A program made the translations under genes and the position numbers. A stretch of DNA of 64,000 nt from Shewanella oncorhynchi (GTDB lineage Bacteria > Pseudomonadota > Gammaproteobacteria > Enterobacterales > Shewanellaceae), in contig NZ_JABAEB010000006.1 in NCBI RefSeq assembly GCF_012584455.1, forward strand, positions 251,440-315,439, written 5' to 3'. The notes under the pieces are model-generated. The model worked only from the letters and a program-made list of their open reading frames with translations. It did not search any database and was not told where the DNA came from. Of the stretch, positions 1 to 9,990 are shown one piece after another. Each line of letters starts with the position of its first letter. Position 1 is the stretch's first letter.

Positions 1-394
1 CCGCGCTGATAAATTCTCTGTTGCTCATTTTCTTCAGACGATTTAATTCTTGCTCGATGATTTTGACTTCGGCTTCTGAGCGGTCTAAATCATATTGCTG
101 CCTCTTGGCATCAATAACAGCCAGCACTTGGCCCTTTTGAACGCGGTCACCTTCTTCAACAGCGAGAGATTCAATGAGTCCTGATATACGACTCACTACA
201 TTGGCTTCCTGTGGCGCTTCTAAGGTGGCAGTTGTACTGTAAAAAGATGAAACGTTTCCTTGCATCACTGTGGTGGTTTCGACGGGAATGGCATATTTTT
301 CTTCTTTTTTGACCACTTCTTCCTCACCACAGGCTGCTAGCATCGAAATCATTAGCAGTGGCAGGGTGAATTGAGCAATTTTTGACTTTTCCAT
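1..394 (-). CDS. RND efflux membrane fusion (periplasmic adaptor) lipoprotein, N-terminal part
   Basis: Only the first 131 codons are present; the gene continues beyond the left edge. The start ATG is at 394-392 on the minus strand. The N-terminus is a short basic segment, a hydrophobic stretch and a lipobox ending in Cys22 (LAAC), so the protein should be lipidated and exported to the periplasm. After an acidic linker comes a segment of the form GLIESLAVEEGDRVQKGQVL, typical of the lipoyl-like hairpin of HlyD/AcrA-type adaptors, followed by a heptad-like helical region (around DLDRSEAEVKIIEQ). Such adaptors connect an inner-membrane RND pump to an outer-membrane channel. The pump gene would be expected further left. 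The substrate cannot be told. Confidence 0.85.
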   Translation of the reverse strand, partial: MEKSKIAQFTLPLLMISMLAACGEEEVVKKEEKYAIPVETTTVMQGNVSSFYSTTATLEAPQEANVVSRISGLIESLAVEEGDRVQKGQVLAVIDAKRQQYDLDRSEAEVKIIEQELNRLKKMSNREFISA

Positions 395-650
395 AAGAAT
401 GTTACCTGTTGTCTTTATTGTGATATCAGTTTTTAGCATAAACCATGCCAATGTTTAAAGTTGTTTAATTTCAGTCTGTTAGTCGTGTTTTTTGGCTAAG
501 TGTGATTTGTGATTTCTACTAAATGTAGCTAAAAGGTTTAAAAAGTGATGAGAATAACTAAACGCGGTTAATTAAGATTACACAAGTGCGCAATTGCAAC
601 AATGTATTTTGTCAGGAGAGGTAAGTTTAAAAGAGGATTATTTGAAATGA

Positions 651-674
651 AAAAAGCGCCCTTAGGCGCTTTTT
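651..674 (-). terminator. gltA terminator, possibly bidirectional
   Basis: The stem AAAAAGCGCC-CTTA-GGCGCTTTTT has a run of T on both strands. It lies just past the gltA stop codon, so it most likely ends gltA transcription. Confidence 0.8.
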
Positions 675-693
675 AATGCGTAAGCCGTGGGAC

Positions 694-1980
694 TTAGCGT
701 TTGTCTTGTGCGACGAAATCACGCGCAGTTTCACCAGTATATAACTGACGTGGACGGCTGATTTTGTGGCCTGGTTGATCTAACATTTCTTTCCAGTGAG
801 CAATCCAGCCTACAGTACGTGCCAGTGCGAACAGCACAGTGAACATACTGGTTGGAATACCAATGGCTTTCATTATGATGCCAGAGTAGAAGTCGACGTT
901 TGGATACAGCTTTTTAGAAATGAAGTATTCGTCTTCAAGTGCAATGCGCTCAAGCTCCATTGCCACATCCAAGAGTGGATCTTGTACTTTCAGTTCTTTC
1001 AGCACTTCATGACAGGTTTCACGCATCACTTTGGCTCGTGGGTCAAAGTTTTTGTAAACACGGTGTCCAAAGCCCATCAGACGGAAAGGATCATTTTTAT
1101 CTTTAGCGCGTTCAATGAATTCAGGAATACGGTCTACTGAACCGATTTCTTCTAACATTTGCAAACAGGCTTCGTTAGCGCCGCCGTGTGCAGGGCCCCA
1201 AAGAGATGCGATACCCGCTGCGATACACGCAAATGGGTTTGCACCTGAAGAACCGGCTAAACGTACTGTTGAAGTCGATGCATTTTGCTCATGATCTGCA
1301 TGTAAAATGAAGATCCTGTCCATTGCACGTTCAACAATAGGGTTCACGACGTATTCTTCGCACGGTACAGCAAACATCATGCTTAAGAAGTTGCCTGCAT
1401 AGCTTAAGTCATTACGTGGGTACACGAATGGCTGGCCTGAAGAATACTTGTAGCACATGGCTGCTATCGTAGGCATTTTTGAGACTAAGCGATAAGCGGC
1501 AATTTCGCGGTGACGTGGATCGTTAACATCCAGAGAGTCTTGGTAAAATGCAGATAATGCACCCGTCACACCACATAACATGGCCATTGGATGAGCATCA
1601 CGACGGAAACCTCTAAAGAAGAAGGCTAGCTGCTCGTGAACCATAGTGTGGGTTTTAACTGTATGTACAAACTCAGTATATTGCGCTTTGGTCGGCAGTT
1701 CACCGTAAAGCAGCAAATAACACAGGTCTAGGTAATCGGAGTCAACGGCAAGTTGATCGATTGGATAGCCACGGTGTAACAATATACCTAGATCACCATC
1801 AATATAGGTAATTGCAGATTCACAGGAGGCAGTCGCAAGAAAACCTGGATCAAAAGTAAAGTAACCTTTGCTGCCAAGTTTACTGATATCGATTACGTCA
1901 AAACCAGCGGTTCCCTGCTTTACTGGCAATTCTATCGAGTCGTTCCCTGGTAATTCTAATTTGGCTTTTAAATCAGCCAT
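694..1980 (-). CDS. gltA: Citrate synthase (type II, hexameric class)
   Basis: Condenses oxaloacetate with acetyl-CoA to make citrate, the entry step of the TCA cycle, in the cytosol. At 428 residues it is within a residue or so of E. coli GltA, and it keeps the family blocks with the catalytic histidines (GPAHGGANE around residue 265 and [14 protein letters not shown] around 306) and aspartate (NVDFYSG around 363). The N-terminal extension is that of the NADH-inhibited type II enzymes. The ATG at 1980 is preceded by AAGGAGAAC, a good ribosome binding site. The gene is transcribed away from sdhC across a shared 414-bp upstream region, the same arrangement as in E. coli, so coordinated control with sdh-suc is likely. 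Confidence 0.98.
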   Translation of the reverse strand: MADLKAKLELPGNDSIELPVKQGTAGFDVIDISKLGSKGYFTFDPGFLATASCESAITYIDGDLGILLHRGYPIDQLAVDSDYLDLCYLLLYGELPTKAQYTEFVHTVKTHTMVHEQLAFFFRGFRRDAHPMAMLCGVTGALSAFYQDSLDVNDPRHREIAAYRLVSKMPTIAAMCYKYSSGQPFVYPRNDLSYAGNFLSMMFAVPCEEYVVNPIVERAMDRIFILHADHEQNASTSTVRLAGSSGANPFACIAAGIASLWGPAHGGANEACLQMLEEIGSVDRIPEFIERAKDKNDPFRLMGFGHRVYKNFDPRAKVMRETCHEVLKELKVQDPLLDVAMELERIALEDEYFISKKLYPNVDFYSGIIMKAIGIPTSMFTVLFALARTVGWIAHWKEMLDQPGHKISRPRQLYTGETARDFVAQDKR

Positions 1981-2394
1981 ACCCCGTTCTCCTTACTTAG
2001 TTCTTATCTGTGAGTGCGGCATGTCAAACCGCCATTACTTTACAGCCATTCTAGATCACATTTCAATTTAAATAAGCGTTTAAATTTGTTAGACCATGGT
2101 ATAAAAGCCTTTACTTTTCTATTTGTAACTGGCACTTACAGTAAAAAATAGTCAAAAAAACATAATTTGCATTCTGTGATGTTTGTATTTGACATTTGCC
2201 GCGAGTATACTTGCCTCGCCCAATAAGGGCCGCAAACAACGATTATAAAGCACCCTTTGTTTACATGTTAAATGAGTGCGTGCTCAGATAGTTAACTGTT
2301 TGTTTAAACTTTGCTTTTGTGTTTACTTTTGCAGTGATCAACCTCCTGTTTAAAGTTTGTACAAAAGCGGTTCACATAACAAAAAAAATGCTCA
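1981..2394. promoter_or_regulatory. Divergent gltA / sdhC control region
   Basis: This 414-bp gap separates the start codons of gltA and sdhC and must hold both promoters. It is AT-rich and contains several GTTAA/GTTTA-like elements (near 2078-2091, 2291-2309 and 2348-2360). I see no gene and no full CRP palindrome. Promoter elements could not be assigned with confidence. Confidence 0.6.
2291..2309 (+). promoter_or_regulatory. Possible ArcA-like direct repeat upstream of sdhC
   Basis: GTTAACTGTTTGTTTAAAC carries two GTTWA elements whose starts are 11 bp apart, the spacing described for ArcA direct repeats. It lies about 90 bp before sdhC. This is motif resemblance only; ArcA control of TCA genes is weaker in some Shewanella than in E. 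coli. Confidence 0.3.
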
Positions 2395-2790
2395 ATGGAG
2401 CTGAGTGAGCAGAACGTGAAAAAGCAAAGACCTGTCCATTTAGATCTGCAGACCATTCGCTTTCCTGCAACAGCGATTGTGTCAATTCTTCACCGTGTTT
2501 CCGGTGTCATCATGCTGTTCGCAGTTGGCATTCTCATTTGGTTGCTAAATTCATCTTTAGCATCAGCTGAAAGTTTCGCTGGCGTACAGTATCTATTCGA
2601 TAACTTCGTGATGAAGTTTATCCTATGGGGCATTATGACTGCACTGGCGTATCACTTGTTTGGTGGCCTGCGCCACTTAGTAATGGATACCGGTCGTTGG
2701 GAAGAATTGTCATCGGGTGCCGCATCAGCGAAAGCTGTATTTGCCTTAACGGTAGCCTTTTCAATCATAGCGGGGATCTGGGTATGGTAA
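2395..2790 (+). CDS. sdhC: Succinate dehydrogenase cytochrome b556 subunit
   Basis: Membrane anchor subunit of complex II, which carries heme b and helps form the ubiquinone site. The sequence NVKKQRPVHLDLQTIRFP is the family start, and three hydrophobic helices follow. SILHRVSG (Ser30/Arg34) matches the quinone-site Ser and Arg of E. coli SdhC, and AYHLFGGLRH holds the heme-ligand histidine region. The start is uncertain: ATG 2395 gives 131 residues, while a GTG at 2416 (residue 8) would give a length closer to the E. coli start; neither has an ideal ribosome binding site. The stop codon overlaps the sdhD start, which points to translational coupling. Confidence 0.96.
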   Translation: MELSEQNVKKQRPVHLDLQTIRFPATAIVSILHRVSGVIMLFAVGILIWLLNSSLASAESFAGVQYLFDNFVMKFILWGIMTALAYHLFGGLRHLVMDTGRWEELSSGAASAKAVFALTVAFSIIAGIWVW

Positions 2791-3131
2791 CCAATGCAGC
2801 AAGTTTTGGACGCAGTGGTGTTCATGACTATATTCTACTACGCGCTAGTGCAGTGATCCTCGCCTGTTACACCATTTTCTTGGTTGGCTTTATTGCATGT
2901 AGTTCCCCTCTCACCTACGACGTCTGGCATGGCCTATTTAGTGCTCTGCCAATGAAAGTGTTTACACTTCTGACGCTGGTAGCCTTATTAGTACATGCTT
3001 GGATTGGTGTATGGCAAGTGCTGACAGATTACGTTAAGTGCACGTCGTTACGTGGTGTTTTACAGTTCACCTTTGTCGTTACCGTATTTTGTTATTTAGC
3101 GGCCGGCATTGTTATTGTGTGGGGTGTCTAA
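2784..3131 (+). CDS. sdhD: Succinate dehydrogenase membrane anchor subunit
   Basis: Second membrane anchor of complex II. The open frame extends upstream to 2625 inside sdhC, but the ATG at 2784 overlaps the sdhC stop by 7 nt and gives 115 residues, the E. coli length, starting MVTNAASFGRSGVHDYIL. His71 (VHAWIG) is the heme b ligand position and Tyr83 (LTDYVK) the quinone-site tyrosine, both at the same numbers as in E. coli. Three transmembrane helices are visible. The stop codon touches the GTG of sdhA. Confidence 0.96.
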   Translation: MVTNAASFGRSGVHDYILLRASAVILACYTIFLVGFIACSSPLTYDVWHGLFSALPMKVFTLLTLVALLVHAWIGVWQVLTDYVKCTSLRGVLQFTFVVTVFCYLAAGIVIVWGV

Positions 3132-4898
3132 GTGAGTATTCCAGTACGCGAATTTGATGCTGTAGTGATCGGTGCCGGTGGCGCTGGTATGCGTGCAGCG
3201 CTGCAGATTTCCAAAGAAGGTAAAAGCTGTGCGCTTTTATCAAAAGTATTCCCAACCCGTTCTCATACCGTATCTGCGCAGGGTGGTATCACTGTTGCGT
3301 TAGGTAACGCCCATGAAGATCATTGGGAACAACACATGTACGATACCGTGAAAGGTTCCGATTTTATCGGTGACCAAGAAGCGATCGAGTTCATGTGTAA
3401 AACCGGTCCTGAAGCCGTGATTGAACTTGAGCAAATGGGTTTGCCTTTCTCTCGTTTCGAAAATGGTACGATTTACCAACGTCCATTTGGTGGTCAATCT
3501 AAGAACTTTGGTGGCGAGCAGGCTGCGCGTACTGCGGCAGCTGCCGACCGTACTGGTCATGCTTTGCTTCACTGTTTATACCAACAAAACGTTAAGCATA
3601 AGACGCAAGTCTTCTCAGAATGGTATGCATTAGATCTCGTTAAAAACGATGATGGCGCCGTTGTGGGTTGTACTGCGATTGAAATTGAAACGGGCGATAT
3701 CGTTTATTTCAAAGCTAAAGCAACGATTCTTGCGACCGGCGGTGCAGGGCGTATTTACGCTTCGACAACTAACGCGCATATCAACACCGGTGACGGCGTC
3801 GGTATGGCAATGCGTGCTGGGGTGCAAATGCAAGACATGGAAATGTGGCAATTCCACCCAACTGGCATCGCCGGCGCGGGTGTACTTGTGACTGAAGGTT
3901 GTCGTGGTGAAGGCGGTTATCTGCTGAACAAAGACGGCGAGCGTTTCATGGAGCGTTATGCCCCTAACGCGAAAGATTTGGCATCACGTGACGTGGTAGC
4001 ACGTTCAATGATGACTGAAATCCGCGAAGGTCGTGGTTTAGACGGTCCATTAGGCCCACACTGTTTACTGAAGCTTGATCACTTAGGTAAAGAAACATTA
4101 GAAGCACGTTTACCAGGCGTGTGTGAATTGTCTCGTACTTTTGCCCATATCGATCCAGCCGATGGTCCAATTCCAGTACTACCAACCTGTCACTATATGA
4201 TGGGCGGTCTACCAACTAAGGTCAGTGGTCAAGTTATTCGTAAGAATGAAGACGGCACTGAACAAGATGTTATTGGTCTGTTCGCTGTGGGTGAGATTGC
4301 CTGTGTATCTGTACATGGTGCAAACCGTTTAGGTGGTAACTCACTGCTTGACTTAGTGGTTTTTGGCCGCGCAGCGGGTCAGCATTTAGGTAAAGCTTTG
4401 GATGAGACTGACGATCCAAAAGACGCTAGTGATGCGGATATTCAAGCCTCTCTGGCGCGTCTGAATCGTTGGGAAAGCAACAAAGATGGCGAAGACCCAG
4501 CGCAAATCCGTAAGGATCTGCAACTGTGTATGCAATTAAACTTCTCTGTATTCCGCCGTGGCGATGCTATGGCTGAAGGGTTAGAGCAGTTGAAAGTGAT
4601 TCGTGAACGTCTTGCAAATGCTAAATTGTCTGATAACTCTCGTGAATTCAATACTCAACGTATTGAATGTTTAGAGTTAGATAACTTGATGGCAACGGCA
4701 ATCGCCACGGCTTACGCGGCTAACTTCCGTACTGAAAGCCGCGGTGCTCACTCACGTGAAGATTATTTAGAGCGTGATGATGAGAACTGGTTATGCCACA
4801 GCTTATTTGACCCAATCACTGAAACGATGGATCGTCGTGCAGTGAACATGGCACCTAAGTTACGTGAAGCATTCCCGCCGAAGAAACGTACCTACTAG
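3132..4898 (+). CDS. sdhA: Succinate dehydrogenase flavoprotein subunit
   Basis: Oxidises succinate to fumarate and passes electrons to SdhB; it sits on the cytoplasmic face of the inner membrane. The 588-residue protein has an N-terminal Rossmann motif ([12 protein letters not shown]), then [10 protein letters not shown], whose His45 is the covalent FAD attachment site. HPTGI and the RGEGG segment belong to the substrate site, and the C-terminal helical domain ends [14 protein letters not shown] as in enterobacterial SdhA. Start is GTG immediately after the sdhD stop, so translation is probably coupled. Third gene of sdhCDAB. Confidence 0.98.
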   Translation: MSIPVREFDAVVIGAGGAGMRAALQISKEGKSCALLSKVFPTRSHTVSAQGGITVALGNAHEDHWEQHMYDTVKGSDFIGDQEAIEFMCKTGPEAVIELEQMGLPFSRFENGTIYQRPFGGQSKNFGGEQAARTAAAADRTGHALLHCLYQQNVKHKTQVFSEWYALDLVKNDDGAVVGCTAIEIETGDIVYFKAKATILATGGAGRIYASTTNAHINTGDGVGMAMRAGVQMQDMEMWQFHPTGIAGAGVLVTEGCRGEGGYLLNKDGERFMERYAPNAKDLASRDVVARSMMTEIREGRGLDGPLGPHCLLKLDHLGKETLEARLPGVCELSRTFAHIDPADGPIPVLPTCHYMMGGLPTKVSGQVIRKNEDGTEQDVIGLFAVGEIACVSVHGANRLGGNSLLDLVVFGRAAGQHLGKALDETDDPKDASDADIQASLARLNRWESNKDGEDPAQIRKDLQLCMQLNFSVFRRGDAMAEGLEQLKVIRERLANAKLSDNSREFNTQRIECLELDNLMATAIATAYAANFRTESRGAHSREDYLERDDENWLCHSLFDPITETMDRRAVNMAPKLREAFPPKKRTY

Positions 4899-4909
4899 GA
4901 GTTGCAAAG

Positions 4910-5617
4910 ATGAAATTGACATTTGCAGTTTATCGCTACAATCCTGACGTAGATACTAAACCGTATATGCAGGATTACAGCTTAGAAGTGGCTGAAGGCT
5001 CTGACATGATGGTGCTCGATGCACTGATCAAGTTGAAAGAGCAAGATCCGACTTTGTCATTCCGTCGCTCATGCCGTGAAGGCGTGTGTGGTTCAGACGG
5101 CGTGAACATGAATGGTAAGAATGGTCTGGCGTGTATTACCCCAATTTCAACCTTTAAAGGTAAGAAATTAGAAATACGTCCATTACCAGGTATGCCAGTT
5201 GTTCGTGACTTAGTTGTTGATTTAACTCAGTTCTATAAGCAGTATGAGAAGATCAAGCCTTACCTCATTAATGATGAGAAACAACCTGCTCGTGAACACT
5301 TACAATCCCCTGAAGAGCGTGCTCATTTAGATGGTTTGTACGAATGTATCATGTGTGCCTGTTGTTCTACGGCTTGCCCATCATTCTGGTGGAATCCTGA
5401 TAAGTTTATCGGTCCAAGCGGTCTGCTTCATGCATATCGTTTCTTGATCGACAGTCGCGATACAGCTACAGAAGAACGTTTATCTGAGCTGGACGACGCC
5501 TATAGCGTGTTCCGTTGCCATGGCATCATGAACTGCGTTGACGTTTGTCCAAAAGGTCTTAATCCGACTAAAGCAATTGGTCATATTAAGTCCATGCTGT
5601 TGAAGCGAGCAGTGTAA
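4910..5617 (+). CDS. sdhB: Succinate dehydrogenase iron-sulfur subunit
   Basis: Electron-transfer subunit linking the flavin of SdhA to the quinone. The 235-residue protein shows all three cluster motifs: CREGVCGSDG with a distal Cys for the [2Fe-2S] centre, CIMCACCSTACPS for the [4Fe-4S] centre, and CHGIMNCVDVCPKGL for the [3Fe-4S] centre. AGGAG lies upstream of the ATG, 11 bp after sdhA. A hairpin follows the gene, so part of the transcription probably stops before sucA. Confidence 0.98.
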   Translation: MKLTFAVYRYNPDVDTKPYMQDYSLEVAEGSDMMVLDALIKLKEQDPTLSFRRSCREGVCGSDGVNMNGKNGLACITPISTFKGKKLEIRPLPGMPVVRDLVVDLTQFYKQYEKIKPYLINDEKQPAREHLQSPEERAHLDGLYECIMCACCSTACPSFWWNPDKFIGPSGLLHAYRFLIDSRDTATEERLSELDDAYSVFRCHGIMNCVDVCPKGLNPTKAIGHIKSMLLKRAV

Positions 5618-5659
5618 TGCGAGAACCCGAGCTGAAACCAATAATAATATAGCTCTTGA

Positions 5660-5694
5660 AGAGTCACTTTCTGGTAGCAGAAGGTGACTCTTTT
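5660..5694 (+). terminator. Hairpin between sdhB and sucA
   Basis: AGAGTCACTTTCT and AGAAGGTGACTCT pair over 13 positions with one G-T wobble and a six-base loop, followed by TTTT. It could end the sdh transcript or act as a partial terminator before sucAB. Confidence 0.7.
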
Positions 5695-5831
5695 GCGTAT
5701 GTAATGGAAGACAACGCGCCGTATATCTGGACATCTAGGGGCGGCAGAAATTATGCGTCGAAGGTAATCTCTACAGACTGCATATTTAATACTATGGCTA
5801 AGCACGTGTATAAAGTTTGAAAGGAATAGAA

Positions 5832-8663
5832 ATGCACCAAGGCATCATGAAAGCCTGGCTCGAATCATCTCACTTAAGTGGTGCAAATTCGACCTACGTA
5901 GAAGAGATGTATGAAGCCTATCAAGAAGACCCACAGTCAGTCGCTGATGATTGGCGTGCGGTATTTGATAATCTCCCTCCTGTGAACGGTGCCTCTGTTG
6001 ATGCGCCTGAAACTGCTCACTCAAAAGTACGTGATTATTTTCGCAGTTTAGCGTTAGAAGGTCGCCATAAGAGCTCGGCTCGTGTGACGGATCCTGAAAT
6101 GGATGCTAAACAAGTTAAAGTCCTGCAATTAATTAACGCCCATCGTTTCCGTGGTCACCAAGGTGCTAATCTTGATCCCCTTGAACTGTGGAAACGTGAA
6201 CCCGTAGCTGATTTAGATCCTGCCTTCCACGGCTTGACTAAAGAAGACATGGAACGTGAGTTTAATACAGGTTCTTTTGCTCATGGTGGCGAAACCATGA
6301 AGCTCGCGGATTTGGTAAAAGCGCTGAAAGCCACCTACTGTGGTTCTATCGGTGCTGAATATATGCACATTACCGATACCGATGAGAAACGCTGGATCCA
6401 ACAACGTCTCGAACCTTCCTTAGGTAAAGCTAACTACGATAAAAGTGTTAAGACACGCATTCTTGAAGGCCTTAACGCCGCAGAAGGTATTGAAAAATAC
6501 TTAGGTGCTAAATTCCCTGGTGCGAAACGTTTCTCGTTAGAAGGCGGTGATGCGTTAGTGCCTATGATGCGCGAAATTATTTATCGTGCAGGTGAAGCCG
6601 GTACCAAAGAAATCGTCGTCGGTATGGCTCACCGTGGTCGTCTGAACGTGTTAGTGAACGTATTAGGTAAGCGTCCAGCTGAACTGTTTGACGAGTTCGC
6701 AGGTAAGCATGCTGATACCCACGGTTCTGGTGACGTTAAGTACCACCAAGGTTTCTCCTCTGATTTCGAAACGCCGGGCGGCAATGTGCATTTAGCACTG
6801 GCCTTTAACCCATCGCACCTTGAAATCGTTAACCCTGTGGTGATTGGCTCTGTACGTGCCCGTCAAGACCGTCGCGGTTGTAAGGATGGCTTACAAGTCA
6901 TGCCTATTACTATTCACGGTGACTCTGCCATTGCAGGTCAAGGGATAGTGCAAGAGACATTCAACATGTCTCAAACCCGTGGCTTTAAAGTCGGCGGCAG
7001 TATTCGCATCGTAGTGAACAACCAAGTGGGCTTCACTACGTCTAACCATGCGGACACTCGTTCGACTGAATACTGTACTGACATCGCTAAGATGGTTCAG
7101 GCTCCGATTTTCCACGTTAACTCTGATGATCCCGAAGCTGTTGCTTTTGTGTCGCAGTTAGCCGTTGATTATCGTAACGAGTTCAAACGTGATGTGGTGG
7201 TTGAATTAGTGTGTTATCGCCGTCATGGCCATAACGAAGCCGATGAGCCAAGTGCAACTCAGCCGCTGATGTATGCCAAGATCAAGAAACACCCAACGCC
7301 ACGTAAGATTTATGCAGACAAGTTAATCGCTGAAAACGTGATGGCTGCTGATGATGTGACTGGTCTTATCAATAATTACCGTGATGCATTAGATCAAGGT
7401 GATTGTGTAGTTAAAGAATGGCGCCCAATGACGCTGCATTCTGTTGATTGGACACCGTATATCGGTCGTGAGTGGGACGAAGCATATCAAGCCTCTATGT
7501 CGGCTGAGCGTTTACAAAGTCTGGCTGACAAACTGAGCTATGTACCTGAAAGTCATCCATTGCAATCACGGGTTGCTAAGATTTATAGCGACCGTTTAGC
7601 GATGGCAAAAGGCGAGAAGCCACTCGATTGGGGTTTTGCAGAAACGCTGGCTTATGCCTCGATTCTGGAAGACAACAAGCGTGTACGTATTACGGGTCAG
7701 GATTCTGGCCGCGGTACTTTCTTCCATCGTCATGCTGTATTGCACAATCAAAACGATGGCACGACTTACATGCCACTGCGCAATATTGCTGATGAACAAG
7801 GCCCAATTGATATTACTGACTCAGTATTATCTGAAGCCTCAGTACTGGCGTTTGAGTATGGTTATGCCACAGCAGAACCCGGTGGATTGACTATTTGGGA
7901 AGCGCAGTTTGGTGACTTTGCTAACTGTGCCCAAGTGGTAATCGATCAGTTCTTGTCATCGGGTGAGCAGAAGTGGGGCCGTTTATGTGGTCTGACTATG
8001 TTGTTACCCCATGGCTATGAAGGCCAAGGCCCTGAGCATTCAAGCGCCCGTTTAGAGCGTTTCTTGCAGATGTGTGCTAACCACAATATGCAAGTGTGTG
8101 TGCCTTCAACACCTGCACAGGTCTACCATATGTTGCGCCGCCAAGTGGTGCGCCCTATGCGTCGACCACTTATCGTTATGTCGCCTAAGTCATTACTACG
8201 TCATCCATTAGCGGTTTCAAGCTTGGAAGAATTAGCCAATGGCAGTTTCCAAAATGTGATCGGTGAAATCGATACGTTGGAAGCAAGCAAGGTTGACCGA
8301 GTTGTCTTCTGTAGCGGTAAGGTTTACTTCGAGCTACTGGAAAAACGTCGTAGAGAAAATATCACTAACGTAGCGTTAATCCGTGTCGAACAGTTATATC
8401 CGTTCCCACATGATGAAATGATCGTTGCTTTGGCTGATTACCAACATGTGAAAGATTTTGTTTGGTGTCAGGAAGAGCCACAGAACCAAGGTGCTTGGTA
8501 CTCTAGTCAACACCATTTCTGGGCCGCGGTTCCTGCAGGTGCACAGTTAACTTATGCTGGTCGTGAAGCGTCAGCTGCACCAGCGTGTGGTTACCCTGAG
8601 TTGCACACGCATCAGCAAGAATCTTTAGTGAACAGTGCCCTGAAACTTACAATCACACTGTAG
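5832..8663 (+). CDS. sucA: 2-oxoglutarate dehydrogenase E1 component
   Basis: Thiamine diphosphate-dependent decarboxylase of the 2-oxoglutarate dehydrogenase complex; it transfers a succinyl group to the lipoyl arm of SucB. The open frame reaches back to a TTG at 5817, but the ATG at 5832 follows AAGGAA and gives an N-terminus (MHQGIMKAWLESSHLSGAN) that aligns with E. coli SucA. The product has 943 residues. Visible blocks are the N-terminal E2-binding segment, the E1 domain with HRGRLNVL and GDSAIAGQG (cofactor binding), a pyrimidine-binding transketolase-like domain and the C-terminal domain ending before the stop. First gene of sucAB. Confidence 0.98.
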   Translation: MHQGIMKAWLESSHLSGANSTYVEEMYEAYQEDPQSVADDWRAVFDNLPPVNGASVDAPETAHSKVRDYFRSLALEGRHKSSARVTDPEMDAKQVKVLQLINAHRFRGHQGANLDPLELWKREPVADLDPAFHGLTKEDMEREFNTGSFAHGGETMKLADLVKALKATYCGSIGAEYMHITDTDEKRWIQQRLEPSLGKANYDKSVKTRILEGLNAAEGIEKYLGAKFPGAKRFSLEGGDALVPMMREIIYRAGEAGTKEIVVGMAHRGRLNVLVNVLGKRPAELFDEFAGKHADTHGSGDVKYHQGFSSDFETPGGNVHLALAFNPSHLEIVNPVVIGSVRARQDRRGCKDGLQVMPITIHGDSAIAGQGIVQETFNMSQTRGFKVGGSIRIVVNNQVGFTTSNHADTRSTEYCTDIAKMVQAPIFHVNSDDPEAVAFVSQLAVDYRNEFKRDVVVELVCYRRHGHNEADEPSATQPLMYAKIKKHPTPRKIYADKLIAENVMAADDVTGLINNYRDALDQGDCVVKEWRPMTLHSVDWTPYIGREWDEAYQASMSAERLQSLADKLSYVPESHPLQSRVAKIYSDRLAMAKGEKPLDWGFAETLAYASILEDNKRVRITGQDSGRGTFFHRHAVLHNQNDGTTYMPLRNIADEQGPIDITDSVLSEASVLAFEYGYATAEPGGLTIWEAQFGDFANCAQVVIDQFLSSGEQKWGRLCGLTMLLPHGYEGQGPEHSSARLERFLQMCANHNMQVCVPSTPAQVYHMLRRQVVRPMRRPLIVMSPKSLLRHPLAVSSLEELANGSFQNVIGEIDTLEASKVDRVVFCSGKVYFELLEKRRRENITNVALIRVEQLYPFPHDEMIVALADYQHVKDFVWCQEEPQNQGAWYSSQHHFWAAVPAGAQLTYAGREASAAPACGYPELHTHQQESLVNSALKLTITL

Positions 8664-8694
8664 TAATAGACATTTTATAAAAGGATAGTTTTTC

Positions 8695-9885
8695 ATGAGT
8701 ATCGAAATCAAGGTACCCGTACTACCAGAATCTGTTGCCGATGCCACGATTGCCACTTGGCATGTGAAAGTGGGCGAGCAAGTTTCTCGTGATCAAAACC
8801 TGGTTGATATTGAAACCGATAAAGTGGTTCTTGAAGTGGTTGCGCCAGAAGATGGCCACATTGGCGAGTTCTTATTTGAAGAAGGCGCCACTGTTCTGGG
8901 TGAACAAGTGATCGCTAAATTCATCGCCGGTGCTGTATCGGGCAAAGAAGTCACTAAAGCACAAGCTGAAGCGGCAACGCCTGCAGCTGAAACCAGCGAT
9001 GAAAGCAGTGATGCGTTAAGCCCATCTGTTCGCCGTTTACTGGCAGAGCATAATGTTGATGCCAGCAAAGTAAAAGGCACTGGTGTGGGTGGTCGTATTA
9101 CTAAAGAAGACGTTGAAGCCTTTGTTAAGTCTGCCCCTAAAGCTGCGGCGCCAGCAGCACCTGCTGTAGCTCCGTTAGCGGCTGGCCGTAGCGAGAAGCG
9201 CGTGCCAATGACACGTCTGCGTAAGACAATCGCAAACCGCTTGTTAGAAGCGAAAAACTCTACCGCTATGCTCACGACGTTTAACGAAGTGAACATGAAG
9301 CCAATCATGGATATCCGTAAGCAATACCAAGATATCTTTGAAAAGCGCCACGGTATCCGTTTAGGCTTTATGTCTTTCTACATCAAAGCCGTGACTGAAG
9401 CGCTGAAACGTTTCCCAGAAGTCAACGCGTCTATTGATGGCGATGATATCGTCTATCACAACTACTTCGACATCAGCATCGCAGTATCAACACCACGTGG
9501 TCTGGTAACACCAGTGTTACGTGACACTGATACCATGAACTTAGCTGAAATCGAAAAAGCCGTTCGTGACTTAGCCCTTAAAGGCCGTGACGGTAAGCTG
9601 ACTGTGGCTGACATGACTGGCGGTAACTTCACTGTAACTAACGGTGGTGTTTTCGGTTCACTGATGTCTACACCGATCCTTAACCTGCCACAAAGTGCGA
9701 TTTTAGGCATGCATGCCATTAAAGATCGCCCAATGGCAGTCAATGGTCAGGTTGAAATCCTGCCCATGATGTACCTAGCACTCTCATATGACCATCGTAT
9801 TGTTGATGGCCGTGAGTCTGTTGGTTTCTTGGTTGCGATTAAAGACTTCCTAGAAGACCCAACTCGTCTGCTGCTTGATCTGTAA
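8695..9885 (+). CDS. sucB: 2-oxoglutarate dehydrogenase E2 (dihydrolipoyl succinyltransferase)
   Basis: Core subunit that moves the succinyl group to CoA. The order of domains is a single lipoyl domain with Lys43 in [11 protein letters not shown] as lipoylation site, an alanine/glutamate-rich linker, a peripheral-subunit-binding domain ([12 protein letters not shown] to GRITKEDV, about 108-141), an Ala/Pro linker, and the catalytic domain with His367 and Asp371 in SYDHRIVDG. It has 396 residues, slightly shorter than E. coli (405). It lies 31 bp after sucA with a usable AAGGA ribosome site. The E3 gene lpd is not in this window. Confidence 0.98.
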   Translation: MSIEIKVPVLPESVADATIATWHVKVGEQVSRDQNLVDIETDKVVLEVVAPEDGHIGEFLFEEGATVLGEQVIAKFIAGAVSGKEVTKAQAEAATPAAETSDESSDALSPSVRRLLAEHNVDASKVKGTGVGGRITKEDVEAFVKSAPKAAAPAAPAVAPLAAGRSEKRVPMTRLRKTIANRLLEAKNSTAMLTTFNEVNMKPIMDIRKQYQDIFEKRHGIRLGFMSFYIKAVTEALKRFPEVNASIDGDDIVYHNYFDISIAVSTPRGLVTPVLRDTDTMNLAEIEKAVRDLALKGRDGKLTVADMTGGNFTVTNGGVFGSLMSTPILNLPQSAILGMHAIKDRPMAVNGQVEILPMMYLALSYDHRIVDGRESVGFLVAIKDFLEDPTRLLLDL

Positions 9886-9937
9886 CACAACTCGATAAGA
9901 GATTGCGCTTAAAGAAATAGCCAGACATACCCTCGTG

Positions 9938-9957
9938 ACTGGCCCAAACGGGCCAGT
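9938..9957 (+). other. Hairpin between sucB and sucC
   Basis: ACTGGCCC-AAAC-GGGCCAGT is a perfect 8-bp stem with a four-base loop. The following bases are TGGATTTGATT, not a clean T-run, so it looks more like a stabilising or processing hairpin, or a weak attenuator, than a full terminator. Confidence 0.6.
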
Positions 9958-9990
9958 TGGATTTGATTAGAAGTATACGGATAGATCATC

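Noticed and set aside
2625..2783. Upstream extension of the sdhD frame inside sdhC
   Set aside because: The ATG at 2784 gives exactly the E. coli length with heme and quinone residues at the same numbers; the extension is antisense-free overlap with sdhC in another frame.
8793..9308. 171-codon frame antisense to sucB
   Set aside because: Lies wholly within sucB, rich in Ser/Ala/Arg as expected from reverse reading of a GC-rich codon pattern; a shadow.
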